Source: Comamonas sp. SCN 67-35 (GTDB taxonomy: Bacteria; Pseudomonadota; Gammaproteobacteria; Burkholderiales; Burkholderiaceae_C). Taken from it: a stretch of DNA of 64,000 nt. This document shows, piece by piece, positions 26,061 through 34,074 of the stretch (position 1 is the first letter of the stretch; each line of letters opens with the position of its first letter). The DNA lies in NCBI GenBank assembly GCA_001725255.1, contig MEFV01000017.1, positions 1 to 64,000 of the forward strand. Reading direction: 5' to 3'. The position numbers were made by a program, and so were the translations under genes. The notes beneath the pieces are model-generated. The model made no database searches and was not told the origin of the DNA. It worked only from the letters and a program-made list of their open reading frames with translations.

Positions 26061-27130
26061 CGCGCCCCTCCCGCGCGCCGGTTCATCAGCCACAGCAGGT
26101 AGGCGCCGCCAAGCACGGCGGTGAGCACGCCCACCGGCAGCTCCTGCGGCGCGATGACGAGGCGCGAGGCCACATCCGCCAACGCCAGCAGCAGGCCGCC
26201 GACCAGCGTGGACAGCAGCAGCAGCGGCCCATGTGTGCAGCGCACCAGCGAGCGCGCCAGGTGCGGCGCCACCAGGCCGACGAAGCCGATCAGCCCGGTC
26301 TGCGCCACCGCAGCGCCCGTGGCCAGCGCCAGCACGCCCACCAGCAGCGCGCGCAACGGGCCCAGGGGCAGGCCGAGGCTGAGCGCCGTGGCCTCGCCCA
26401 GCGCCAGCGCATCGAGCACGCGCGCCAGCGCCCAGGCCAGCACCATGAGCGGCGCCAGCACGGCGGCCATGACCGCGCAGCCGCCCCAGCCGACAAAGCC
26501 GGTGATGCCCAGCGTGAAGCCCTGCATGGCCTGCAGCACGTCCGGTTGCGCCAGTTGCACCAGGTCGCGCACCGCGCCCAGCACAAAGCCGACGACCACG
26601 CCCGCGAGCAGCAGGCGCAGCGTCTGCTGCACGCCGCGCGCCAGCATCAGCGCCAGCAGCACGCCGCCCAGCGCGCCGAGGAAGGCCGCGCCGGTGAAGC
26701 CCAGGCGCGCCAGCCACGGCGACGCCGCCTGCAGCAGCGCCACGCTGCCGCCGCCCGCCACCATGCCGCCCACGCCCAGCGCCGCATAGGCGAGCGCCAC
26801 CGCCAGCGCTGCGCCCGAGGCGCTGCCGAGCAGAAACGGGTCGGCCAGCGGGTTGCGAAACAGGCCCTGCGCCACCGCCCCGGCCAGCGCCAGCAGCGCG
26901 CCCGCGAGCCAGGCACCCAGCGTGCGCGGCAGGCGGATGTCCCAGACGATCTGCGCCGCCGCCGGGTCGTCGAAGGCGCGGCGCAGGCTGTCGAAACCGG
27001 TGCTGCCCACGCTCGCGCCCCAGGCCAGTGCCAGCAAACTCAGCACGATCAGCGTGAACGCCAGCCAGAGCACACGCGGCGCCGCGCGAGGCGGCGCGGC
27101 GTCAAGGGCGGTGGGGGCGAGGGTGGGCAT
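26057..27130 (-). CDS. btuC: Cobalamin ABC transporter permease BtuC (FecCD family)
   Basis: This is a membrane permease of 357 residues with about ten hydrophobic segments. FecCD family features include RLPRTLGAWLAGALLALAGAVAQG and NPLADPFLLGSASGAALAV near the N-terminus, and LIGFVGLVAPHLARSLVRC, where the ATPase-coupling loop lies, in the C-terminal part. The ATG at 27130 is preferred; a TTG 18 bases upstream is also in frame. The gap to btuF (40 bases) is largely filled by a copy of the dispersed repeat. Confidence 0.92.
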   Translation of the reverse strand: MPTLAPTALDAAPPRAAPRVLWLAFTLIVLSLLALAWGASVGSTGFDSLRRAFDDPAAAQIVWDIRLPRTLGAWLAGALLALAGAVAQGLFRNPLADPFLLGSASGAALAVALAYAALGVGGMVAGGGSVALLQAASPWLARLGFTGAAFLGALGGVLLALMLARGVQQTLRLLLAGVVVGFVLGAVRDLVQLAQPDVLQAMQGFTLGITGFVGWGGCAVMAAVLAPLMVLAWALARVLDALALGEATALSLGLPLGPLRALLVGVLALATGAAVAQTGLIGFVGLVAPHLARSLVRCTHGPLLLLSTLVGGLLLALADVASRLVIAPQELPVGVLTAVLGGAYLLWLMNRRAGGAR

Positions 27131-27142
27131 GATGGATGAACA

Positions 27143-27197
27143 GATCAAATACCGCTTTGACGCTTACTCATCAAGCGCCGCCAGCTTCTTTTTTTGA
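27143..27197. repeat. Dispersed comamonad repeat, copy 3 (btuF 3' end)
   Basis: This copy has GATCAAATACCGCTTTGACGC, TACTCATCAAGCGCC, CCAGCTTCTTTTTTTGAAG. It supplies the last codons and the stop codon of btuF (ending SHSASSKKEAGGA). Confidence 0.6.
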
Positions 27198-28058
27198 AGA
27201 TGCGCTATGGCTTGCGCAATCGGCCATCAGCCGCGCCGCCTCGGGCATGCGCGGGCCGGGGCGCACCAGAATATCGCGTTCGGCTGCGTTGAATTCGCAC
27301 ACCCGCCCCTGGCGCAGCGCGCGCAGCTTCGCCCAGCCGGGGCGGCGCGCGAGTTCGGCCGCGCCCTGCTGGCTCACCATGATGAGGTCGGGATCCAGGC
27401 GCACCACCAGCTCGGGGTTGATGCGCGGGTACGGCCCCAGTTCGGCATCGATGATGTTGACCAGGCCCAGCGCCTGCATCAGCTCGTCGATGAAGGTGCT
27501 GCGCCCGGCGGCATGCGGCGCGGGCGTGACCTCGTAGTACACGCGCTGGCCGCGCGCGGCGGGCGGCATGCGGTCGGCGGCCGCCTGCACGCCTGCGTCT
27601 ATGCGCGCCAGCAGTTCGGCCGCGCCGCCCACCTGCAGCAGCTCGCCCAGCAGCGTGGTGGTGTGGCGCATCGCCGCGCGGGTCTTGGGCTCCAGCGCCA
27701 CCACCTTCAGGCCCAGCGCGCGCAGCCGCACGCTGGCGCGCGAGGAGGTGCCGATCAGCACCACGTCGGGCCTGAGCGCCACCACCGCCTCGACATTGGG
27801 GTCGAGCCCGCCGCCCATCTGGGGCAAAGTCTTGACCGGCTCGGGCCAGTTGGAATAGCGGTCCACGCCCACGAGCCGATCGCAGGCGCCGAGCGCGCAC
27901 ACCGTCTCGGTGAGCGAGGGCAGCAGGCTCACGATGCGCGCGGGCGCTGCGTCAAAGCGCGTGGTCTGCCCGGCATCGTCCGTCACCACATGCCCGGCCC
28001 AAGCAGCACCTGCGAAAAGCGCGAGCAGTACCGTCAGCCATCGCAGCGTGCGCCTCAT
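27171..28058 (-). CDS. btuF: Periplasmic cobalamin-binding protein BtuF
   Basis: This is a substrate-binding protein of 295 residues with a signal peptide (about 1-21). A class III binding fold follows: ARIVSLLPSLTETVCALGACDRLVGVDRYSNWP near the N-terminus, LPQMGGGLDPNVEAVVALRPDVVLIG, and YPRINPELVVRLDPDLIMVS. It delivers B12-type corrinoids to BtuCD. The start MRRTLRWLTVLLALF at 28058 overlaps the cobU stop by four bases (ATGA). The last residues come from a dispersed repeat, so the natural C-terminus may have been replaced. Confidence 0.9.
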   Translation of the reverse strand: MRRTLRWLTVLLALFAGAAWAGHVVTDDAGQTTRFDAAPARIVSLLPSLTETVCALGACDRLVGVDRYSNWPEPVKTLPQMGGGLDPNVEAVVALRPDVVLIGTSSRASVRLRALGLKVVALEPKTRAAMRHTTTLLGELLQVGGAAELLARIDAGVQAAADRMPPAARGQRVYYEVTPAPHAAGRSTFIDELMQALGLVNIIDAELGPYPRINPELVVRLDPDLIMVSQQGAAELARRPGWAKLRALRQGRVCEFNAAERDILVRPGPRMPEAARLMADCASHSASSKKEAGGA

Positions 28059-28648
28059 GCGCCACCCTTCACGGCGACGGGCATCCCCGCCACCATCAAC
28101 GTCACGCGCTCGCACGCCGCCGCCGCGCGCTGGTTAAGCACGCCCAGCGCATCGACGAAGGCGCGCACCTCGCCGCCCAGCGGAATCACCCCCAGGCCAA
28201 TCTCGTTCCCCACCAGGACGATCGGCCCGGGGGCAGACTGCAAAACTTCAAAAAAGAGAGCTGATTGCGCTTGCCAGTCTTGCGCTTGAGCCGTTTTTTC
28301 TTCAAATTTCTGCGCCGTGGCCACATCGACGGGCATGAGCCAGTGCGTGAGCCACAGCGTCAGGCAATCGACCACCAGCAGCGTGCGCGCGTCGCCGTGG
28401 CGCTTGACGGCACCCGCCAGGTCGTGCGGTTCCTCCACCGTCACCATGCCCGGCAGGCGCTGCGCGCGCTCGCGCTGGTGGCGCTCGATGCGCGCGCGCA
28501 TCTCCTCATCGTGCGCCTCGCCGGTTGCAATGAGCACCGCGCGGCGGTCGGCGAGCCCGGCCAGCCACGCGGCGGCCAGGTTTTCGGCGCGGCGCGACTT
28601 GCCGCTCTTTTGCCCGCCGAGGATAAGTTCGCTGCGCGCGATGTGCAT
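28055..28648 (-). CDS. cobU: Adenosylcobinamide kinase / guanylyltransferase CobU (CobP)
   Basis: This bifunctional enzyme of 197 residues phosphorylates adenosylcobinamide and then adds GMP. The P-loop is LILGGQKSGKSRRAE at the N-terminus. RHQRERAQRLPGMVTVEEP contains the family His-x-x-x-Arg segment, and VVDCLTLWLTHWL and IVLVGNEIGLGVIPLGGEVR follow. Between them the residues FEEKTAQAQDWQAQSALFFEVLQ are encoded by a dispersed repeat copy, inserted in frame. It lies four bases after btuB, so uptake and salvage are co-expressed. Confidence 0.93.
   Translation of the reverse strand: MHIARSELILGGQKSGKSRRAENLAAAWLAGLADRRAVLIATGEAHDEEMRARIERHQRERAQRLPGMVTVEEPHDLAGAVKRHGDARTLLVVDCLTLWLTHWLMPVDVATAQKFEEKTAQAQDWQAQSALFFEVLQSAPGPIVLVGNEIGLGVIPLGGEVRAFVDALGVLNQRAAAACERVTLMVAGMPVAVKGGA
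28241..28308. repeat. Dispersed comamonad repeat, copy 4 (inside cobU)
   Basis: This copy has AAAAAGAGAGCTGATTGCGC, TTGCCAGTCTTGCGCTTGAG, CCGTTTTTTC and lines up block by block with the copy at 61202. It is read through as coding sequence in cobU. Confidence 0.7.
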
Positions 28649-28652
28649 GGCT

Positions 28653-30500
28653 TCAGCGCCCCGTCCAGCGCAGGCCGACGAAAAAGGTGCGCGGCAGCGC
28701 CGGATAACCTGCGGCCAGCTGGTAGGTCTTGCCGCCGAGGTTGTCGATGCGTGCCAGCAGATCCCACTGGCGCGCGATGGTCGTGCTGGCGTACAGGTTC
28801 ACCAGGCCATACCCGCCCAGTCGCCTGGTGTTGGCCGCGTTGTCCCAGCGGTGGCTGGCTGCCTGCCATTCGGCGCCCACGTTCCAGGTAGCCACCCGCG
28901 TGTCGGCCGCCAGCTTGAGCAGGCGCTGCGCGCGACGCGCCAGCAGCGTGCCGGTGTCGGCGTTCTTGGGCTGCTGCAGGTCGAGCGAGGCACTCAGGTT
29001 GACGCCGCCCACGCGGTGCGCGCCCGACAGCGTCACGCCCCGCAGGCGCGCGTTGCCGGCGTTTTCATAGCAGCCGAACAGCCCCGCGCACGGGCCGGGC
29101 GCGCCGAAGTTGATGAGGTTGGTGACGCGATTGCGGTATACCGTCGCGCCGAAACGGCTGGCGCCCTGCGCCCAGTGCACGCCCAGCTCGATATTGCGGC
29201 CCTTCTCGGGCTGCAGGCCCGCCTGGCCGTACTCCGAAAACCGCTGGTAGAGCGTGGGCACGCGAAACGCTGTACCCGCCGCCACGGTCGCGCGCCAGCC
29301 CGGGGCGAAACTGTAGCCGTAGGCCGCGCCGCCCGTGGTCTGGCCGCCGAACTCGCTGTCGCGGTCGTGGCGCAGGTTGAGCTGCAGCGTGTGCACGCCC
29401 GCCACGTAGCCATAGCCCAGCGCCAGCGCGTCCTGGTGGCGGCCGCGGTCGATCGGGTCATTCACCAGGTGGTCTTCGCGCCGCTCCAGTGCAGCGGTGA
29501 GGGTGTGCGCGCCCTCGCGCCACTGGTTGCTGAACAAAATGTTGCGCAGCCTGGTTTTGGAAAGGTAGGGCGAGGGCAGCGTCTCGTAGCGCTGGTTCGA
29601 CTCGCTCACCGACAGGCGCGTGGCGTACTGCCGCGCCCACTGCGCCGACCAGGTCGCGCCCAGCGTGGCGAGGCGGTTCAGGCCGTGGTCGTCCAGCCCC
29701 GGCACAAAGCCGTCGTACTGCGCGTCCATGTTCGTCCAGGTGCCGGTCAGGTCCAACCGATGCGCGTCACTGAACTGCACGCCCACCCGGCCGCTGGCCG
29801 CTGTCTGGCGGTAGCCGTCCAGGTCCGGGTTGGCGCCCGGGCGCGAGTCGTAGCCGCGGCTCACGTCGCGCTGCATGCCCAGCGAATAATCCACCACATC
29901 GTGCTTGCCTGAAAAACCGGCCTCCAGCGTGCCGGTGCGGCGGTTGCCCGCACCGATGCCGACGTAGGGCGTGAACGGCCCCTCGCCCTGGCGGGTGAAA
30001 ATCTGGATCACGCCAGCCACCGCGTCCGATCCATACACCGCGGCCGCGGGTCCGCGCACGATTTCGATGCGCTCGACCTGACCCAGCGCCATTGCCTCCC
30101 AGGGCGCGCCGCCCGTCGATTGCGAATCCACGCGCACGCCATCGATGTAGACGGCGGTGAAGCGCGTCTCCGCGCCGCGCAGGAACAGCCCCGTGGCCGT
30201 CCCCGGCCCGCCGCTTCTGGACAGTTCCAGCCCCGGCTGGCGCGCGAGCAGATCGGAAACCGTGATGGCACCGCTGCGCTCGATCTGCTCGCGGTCGATC
30301 AGCGTCACATCGGCCAGCACATCGGACAGCGGCTGCTCGGTGCGCGTGGCCGTCACCACCACCTCGGACAGCTGCGGCACGCTGGCGGCCAGCGCCAGTT
30401 GCCGCGGGCCGTCCTGGGCGAACGAAGAAGAAGCGGACAGCACCGCCAGGGACAGGAACGCACACGCACGCATCGGCGCGGCAGACAAACGATTCAACAT
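28653..30500 (-). CDS. btuB: TonB-dependent cobalamin receptor BtuB
   Basis: This is an outer-membrane beta-barrel receptor of 615 residues. A signal peptide (to about residue 30, ending SSSFAQ) is followed by a TonB-box-like region (SEVVVTATRTEQ) and a plug domain with AVYIDGVRVDSQ and VERIEIVRGPAAAVYGSDAVAGVIQIFTR. The barrel ends in the terminal Trp-Thr-Gly-Arg (FFVGLRWTGR). The start at 30500 places the signal peptide properly. The open frame extends upstream through the riboswitch but is not coding there. It is the first gene of the B12 operon. Confidence 0.93.
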   Translation of the reverse strand: MLNRLSAAPMRACAFLSLAVLSASSSFAQDGPRQLALAASVPQLSEVVVTATRTEQPLSDVLADVTLIDREQIERSGAITVSDLLARQPGLELSRSGGPGTATGLFLRGAETRFTAVYIDGVRVDSQSTGGAPWEAMALGQVERIEIVRGPAAAVYGSDAVAGVIQIFTRQGEGPFTPYVGIGAGNRRTGTLEAGFSGKHDVVDYSLGMQRDVSRGYDSRPGANPDLDGYRQTAASGRVGVQFSDAHRLDLTGTWTNMDAQYDGFVPGLDDHGLNRLATLGATWSAQWARQYATRLSVSESNQRYETLPSPYLSKTRLRNILFSNQWREGAHTLTAALERREDHLVNDPIDRGRHQDALALGYGYVAGVHTLQLNLRHDRDSEFGGQTTGGAAYGYSFAPGWRATVAAGTAFRVPTLYQRFSEYGQAGLQPEKGRNIELGVHWAQGASRFGATVYRNRVTNLINFGAPGPCAGLFGCYENAGNARLRGVTLSGAHRVGGVNLSASLDLQQPKNADTGTLLARRAQRLLKLAADTRVATWNVGAEWQAASHRWDNAANTRRLGGYGLVNLYASTTIARQWDLLARIDNLGGKTYQLAAGYPALPRTFFVGLRWTGR

Positions 30501-30579
30501 GGGAAAACACATCCGGCAGCAAGCTCTGCCAGCTTCCCCGCCGGCCATGAGCACACACGGCCCGCGCATCAGGAACGCG

Positions 30580-30785
30580 CAAGCCACCTCGTTGGCCGGT
30601 ATCCGGGCTGGCGGAACGCCCTTGCAGCGCCTTCCCAGGCGCTTGTTCAAGGCGCCCAGTGGCTGGGTTGCTGCAAGAGTGAATCGAATCGATTCGTCCG
30701 CTGACCGTTGCGGGGGCAGCGCAGGCTGGGCAAGCCCTTCATGGTGAAGGGCGCCTCCCTGCTTCCCGTTGAACTGCGGCGTGCG
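30580..30785 (-). promoter_or_regulatory. Cobalamin riboswitch
   Basis: Reading on the minus strand upstream of btuB, the conserved blocks appear in order. These are AACGGGAAG (30770-30762), TGCCCCCGCAACGG, CAGCCACTG, CTGGGAAGGCGC, and the B12 box CAGCCCGGATACCGGCC (within 30611-30592). The box matches the AGYCMGgAgACCkGCC consensus closely. AdoCbl binding is expected to repress btuB-cobU-btuFCD-cobO, probably by blocking translation initiation; the expression platform was not resolved by eye. Confidence 0.92.
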
Positions 30786-30857
30786 AACCACGACCGCGAG
30801 CACCAACGGGAGCGAATTCTACCGATGCCGGGAGGCCCTCCTTACAATCCCTAACCC

Positions 30858-31076
30858 ATGGCCCTCCCTTCCCTCTCCCAGATCGCCGAGCGCGTGGACC
30901 GGCTGCTGGTACGCCACGCGGAGCTGCAGCGCACCAATACGCTGCTGAGCCAGCAGCTGAGCGAACTCACGCACGAGCGCGACTCGCTGCGCTCGCGCCT
31001 GCAGGCGGCGCGCGCGCGCATCGACGCGCTGCTCGATCGCCTGCCGGCCGCCGAAGACACCAAGGATGCCCCATGA
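30858..31076 (+). CDS. zapB: Small coiled-coil protein, ZapB/DUF904-like
   Basis: This 72-residue protein is almost wholly predicted coiled coil (RVDRLLVRHAELQRTNTLLSQQLSELTHERDSLRSRL), as in ZapB-type cell-division proteins. It overlaps zapA by four bases (ATGA), and this pairing supports a role at the FtsZ ring. Similarity is by pattern, not by catalytic motif, so the symbol is tentative. Confidence 0.7.
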   Translation: MALPSLSQIAERVDRLLVRHAELQRTNTLLSQQLSELTHERDSLRSRLQAARARIDALLDRLPAAEDTKDAP

Positions 31077-31408
31077 GCGCGAAACAGCTGGAAGTGCAGA
31101 TCATGCAGCAGACCTACCTCCTGGCCTGCCCCCAGGGCCAGGAGGCGCGCCTGCTGGACGCCGTGGAGCGCGTGGACACGGCCATGACGCGCATCCGCGA
31201 CGCGGGCAAGGTGCGCGCGCGCGAACGCATCGCCGTACTGGCCGCGCTCAATCTCGCCTTCGAGCTGGCCGACCATCAAACCAGGGCCGCGGCCCAGCCG
31301 ATGGCGACGCCCGGACCCGGCGGCGCGCAGACCGATGACGCCACGCTGCTGCAGGCGCTGGCCACGCGCCTGGACGAGGCCCTGGGCAGTGACGGCCGGT
31401 TGATCTAG
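31073..31408 (+). CDS. zapA: Cell division protein ZapA
   Basis: This FtsZ-ring stabiliser has 111 residues. The N-terminal globular part has QIMQQTYLLACPQGQEARLLDAVERVDTAM. The C-terminal helix has RERIAVLAALNLAFELAD, as in the ZapA family. It is followed directly by the 6S RNA gene, the arrangement found in many proteobacteria. Confidence 0.9.
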   Translation: MSAKQLEVQIMQQTYLLACPQGQEARLLDAVERVDTAMTRIRDAGKVRARERIAVLAALNLAFELADHQTRAAAQPMATPGPGGAQTDDATLLQALATRLDEALGSDGRLI

Positions 31409-31420
31409 GTCATCCTGATC

Positions 31421-31448
31421 TGGACATCCTGCGGCACGCGCCTACAAT
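31421..31448 (+). promoter_or_regulatory. Sigma-70 promoter of 6S RNA
   Basis: TGGACA, a 16-base spacer and TACAAT end six bases before the first base of the 6S RNA closing stem, so both the elements and the distance fit a start at about 31455. Confidence 0.75.
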
Positions 31449-31454
31449 GACCAT

Positions 31455-31625
31455 GTCTGCGGTGCCGCCGAGCTTTATATTGCCTTGAACCAATGCTCGT
31501 AGAGCACGGACTAGGTACATCACCCGGCGGGCGTGATCATCTCGCGTCAGATGAACCCAACGCCTGGTTGCCCTGGCCCACCTGAACCCCGGTTCAGGAT
31601 GACGGCTCGGCGGCGTGCCGCAGAC
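31455..31625 (+). ncRNA. ssrS: 6S RNA
   Basis: This is a 171-base RNA whose ends pair in a long closing stem: GTCTGCGGTGCCGCCGAGC at the 5' end and GCTCGGCGGCGTGCCGCAGAC at the 3' end. The middle contains TTGAACCAATGCTCG and later CCTGAACCCCGGTTCAGG, matching the overall 6S shape with a large central bubble that mimics an open promoter. It follows zapA, as in other proteobacteria. 6S RNA binds the sigma-70 holoenzyme and dampens transcription in stationary phase. Confidence 0.9.
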
Positions 31626-31650
31626 ACCACCGGTCCGCCTCTCCCATCCT

Positions 31651-34074
31651 TCACGCCCGACGCGCCACCAGCGCGCGAAACTCCTGCACCGGCAGCGCGC
31701 GCGAACACAGAAACCCCTGGTACTGCGCGCAGCGCATCTGCTCGAGCGCTTCCCGCTGCCCCTCGGTTTCCACCCCTTCGGCCAGCACCTTCATGCGCAG
31801 CGCACGGCCCATGTCCACCACCGCCTGCACGATGGCGCGGTCGCCATCGTCACCGGGCAGACCGCGCACGAAGGACTGGTCGATCTTGAGCTTGGCGATC
31901 TTCAGGCGCTTGAGGTAGGCCAGGCTCGAATACCCGGTTCCAAAATCGTCGATCACCAGCGACACCCCCGTGGCCGCAAGCGTGCGGATCAGGCCTTCCA
32001 TCTCCTCGGCATCGTTGAGCAACACGCTCTCGGTCAGTTCGAGCTCCAGCAGATGGGGCGCCAGACCATGGCGCGCCAGCACCGTGCGCACCCGCTCGAC
32101 GAAGCCCGGCTGGCGAAACTCCAGCGCGGAGACATTGACCGCCACCACCAGCCCGGCGCCGCCACGCGCCCACTGCGCCGCATCGGCGACGGCGCGATCC
32201 ATCGCCCAGGCGCCCAGCGTGGCGATGTAGCCGCGCTCTTCCGCCAGGGGAATGAACTGCGTCGGCGGAATGCTGCCCAGGTGCGGATCGATCCAGCGCA
32301 GCAGGGCTTCCGCGCCCAGGATGGCACCGGTGCGCACGTCCACCTGAGGCTGGTAGTGCACGGCCATGTGCCCCGCGGGCAGCGCCTGGCGCAAGGCATG
32401 CTCGAGCTTCATGCGCGGCAGCAGGTCCGCATTCATGCTCGGGTGAAAGAATTCGAAGCTGCCGCGCCCGCGCTCCTTGGCGCGGTTCATCGCCGCATCG
32501 GCCTGGCTCACGAGCTCATCCGGCGTGCTCGCGTCCTGCGGGTACAGCGCAAGTCCGATGGTGCACTGCAGCGACAGCGTCATGTCATCAATCACGCAGG
32601 GGTTCGCGATGGCATCCATCACGCGCCGCGCCACCGTCTGCGCCGCCGCCGCATTGGCCGCATGCAGATACACGATGAATTCATCGCCCCCCAGACGGCA
32701 CAGCATGTCCGAATGGTGCAGGCAGCCCAGCAGGCGCTGGGCCACCACGCACAGTGCCCGATCGCCAAACGTGTGCCCGAGCGAATCGTTGATGTTCTTG
32801 AAGCGATCCAGATCCAGCAGCATCACGGCAAAGCCCGTGTGCTTTTCCCCTGCCTTCCCGATGGCCTCGGACACGCGCTGGTTGAACGCGAGGCGATTGG
32901 GCAGGCCCGTGAGCGCATCGCGCAGCGCCAGCTCCTCGATGCGCTGTTCGGCCGCGTGCTGCGCCGTCAGATCCTGCGCGAAGCCGATGGATTGCGTCAC
33001 CTGCCCCTGCGCATCGCGCAAGGCCACCCAGGACAGGTGCACCACGGCCGGGCTGCCATCGGCGCGCGGTGGCAGGAAGAGCCTGCCTTCCCAGACCCTG
33101 CCCCCCTCCCAGGCGCCACGCACCTGCGCCCGCAGGCTGGCTTCCCCTTGTGCCAGGCTGAGGAACTGCCAGGCGGCACAGCCCAGCGCCTCCCGCGCGG
33201 GCACACCCCACAACTGCTCGCAGCGCGGGTTCAGGCGCACGATTTCATCTTGCGCATCGGCCACGAACACCGCCTCCAGACTCGCATCGAAGGCCAGCGC
33301 CGCAAGGCGTAATTCCGACTGCTGCTGCAGCTGCGCCGTGATGTCACGAAACAGGAACACGCGCCCGCCCGGATAGCCGTGCAGCCACAGCGGCACGGCG
33401 CGGCGCTCCACCAGTCGGCCATCGGCGAATTGCAGCACGTCGCGCGCCTCGTGCATGGGCTCGCGCACCAGGGCCTCCAGCTGCTCGCGGTAAGCCGCGC
33501 CATCGGCCACGCATTCGAGCATGTGCGCCTGGATGGCGGCCTCGTCACGGTGCAGCAGCAGCGCCTCGGGCAGGGCCCAGAGTTCGGCCCAGGCGCGGTT
33601 GAAGCCGGTGATCCGGCCCTGCAGATCGCAGCTGAGCATGCCGTCGGCCGTCGCATCCAGCGTGGCCACCATCTGCTCCAGCTGCTCCTGCTGCTGGCGC
33701 TCGGCTTCATCCTCGCGCGAGCAATCGCGCATGCTCATCAAGAGCAGCCCCTCGGCCGCCGCTCCCGGCAACGCGCACACACTGCGCTCGACCGCGATGG
33801 CATTGCCACTGTCCGCGCAAAAGATGCTGGAGCGCGAGCGGATGCCGCGCAGCAGCTCGGGAACGCCCTGGCCCCAGAAAATCTGGTCTTCCGGCGTGTT
33901 GGCCAGCTCCAGCACCGACGCGCCCACCATGGCCGACGGCTCACGCCCGGTCAGCACCCCCGCGGCGCCATTGCAGTACATGATCTGCAGCGTGACCGAA
34001 TCCACCAACCACACGGCCGTGTCCAGAGCGTCCGGCACACCTTGCCAGATCGCCGCCGATGCAGGCAGGTTCAT
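31651..34074 (-). CDS. PAS-GGDEF-EAL cyclic-di-GMP protein
   Basis: This 807-residue protein has three PAS-like sensor domains in the first 390 residues. A GGDEF domain follows (DALTGLPNRLAFNQR, and an intact active-site loop RLGGDEFIVYL). The EAL domain has ILGAEALLRW, NVSALEFRQPGF, DDFGTGYSSLAYLKRLKIAKLKIDQSFVRGL and AEGVET. Both catalytic motifs look intact, so it may make and degrade c-di-GMP. No membrane segment is seen, so it is cytoplasmic. The ATG at 34074 overlaps the stop of the preceding HD-GYP gene by four bases, so the two act together. Confidence 0.9.
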   Translation of the reverse strand: MNLPASAAIWQGVPDALDTAVWLVDSVTLQIMYCNGAAGVLTGREPSAMVGASVLELANTPEDQIFWGQGVPELLRGIRSRSSIFCADSGNAIAVERSVCALPGAAAEGLLLMSMRDCSREDEAERQQQEQLEQMVATLDATADGMLSCDLQGRITGFNRAWAELWALPEALLLHRDEAAIQAHMLECVADGAAYREQLEALVREPMHEARDVLQFADGRLVERRAVPLWLHGYPGGRVFLFRDITAQLQQQSELRLAALAFDASLEAVFVADAQDEIVRLNPRCEQLWGVPAREALGCAAWQFLSLAQGEASLRAQVRGAWEGGRVWEGRLFLPPRADGSPAVVHLSWVALRDAQGQVTQSIGFAQDLTAQHAAEQRIEELALRDALTGLPNRLAFNQRVSEAIGKAGEKHTGFAVMLLDLDRFKNINDSLGHTFGDRALCVVAQRLLGCLHHSDMLCRLGGDEFIVYLHAANAAAAQTVARRVMDAIANPCVIDDMTLSLQCTIGLALYPQDASTPDELVSQADAAMNRAKERGRGSFEFFHPSMNADLLPRMKLEHALRQALPAGHMAVHYQPQVDVRTGAILGAEALLRWIDPHLGSIPPTQFIPLAEERGYIATLGAWAMDRAVADAAQWARGGAGLVVAVNVSALEFRQPGFVERVRTVLARHGLAPHLLELELTESVLLNDAEEMEGLIRTLAATGVSLVIDDFGTGYSSLAYLKRLKIAKLKIDQSFVRGLPGDDGDRAIVQAVVDMGRALRMKVLAEGVETEGQREALEQMRCAQYQGFLCSRALPVQEFRALVARRA

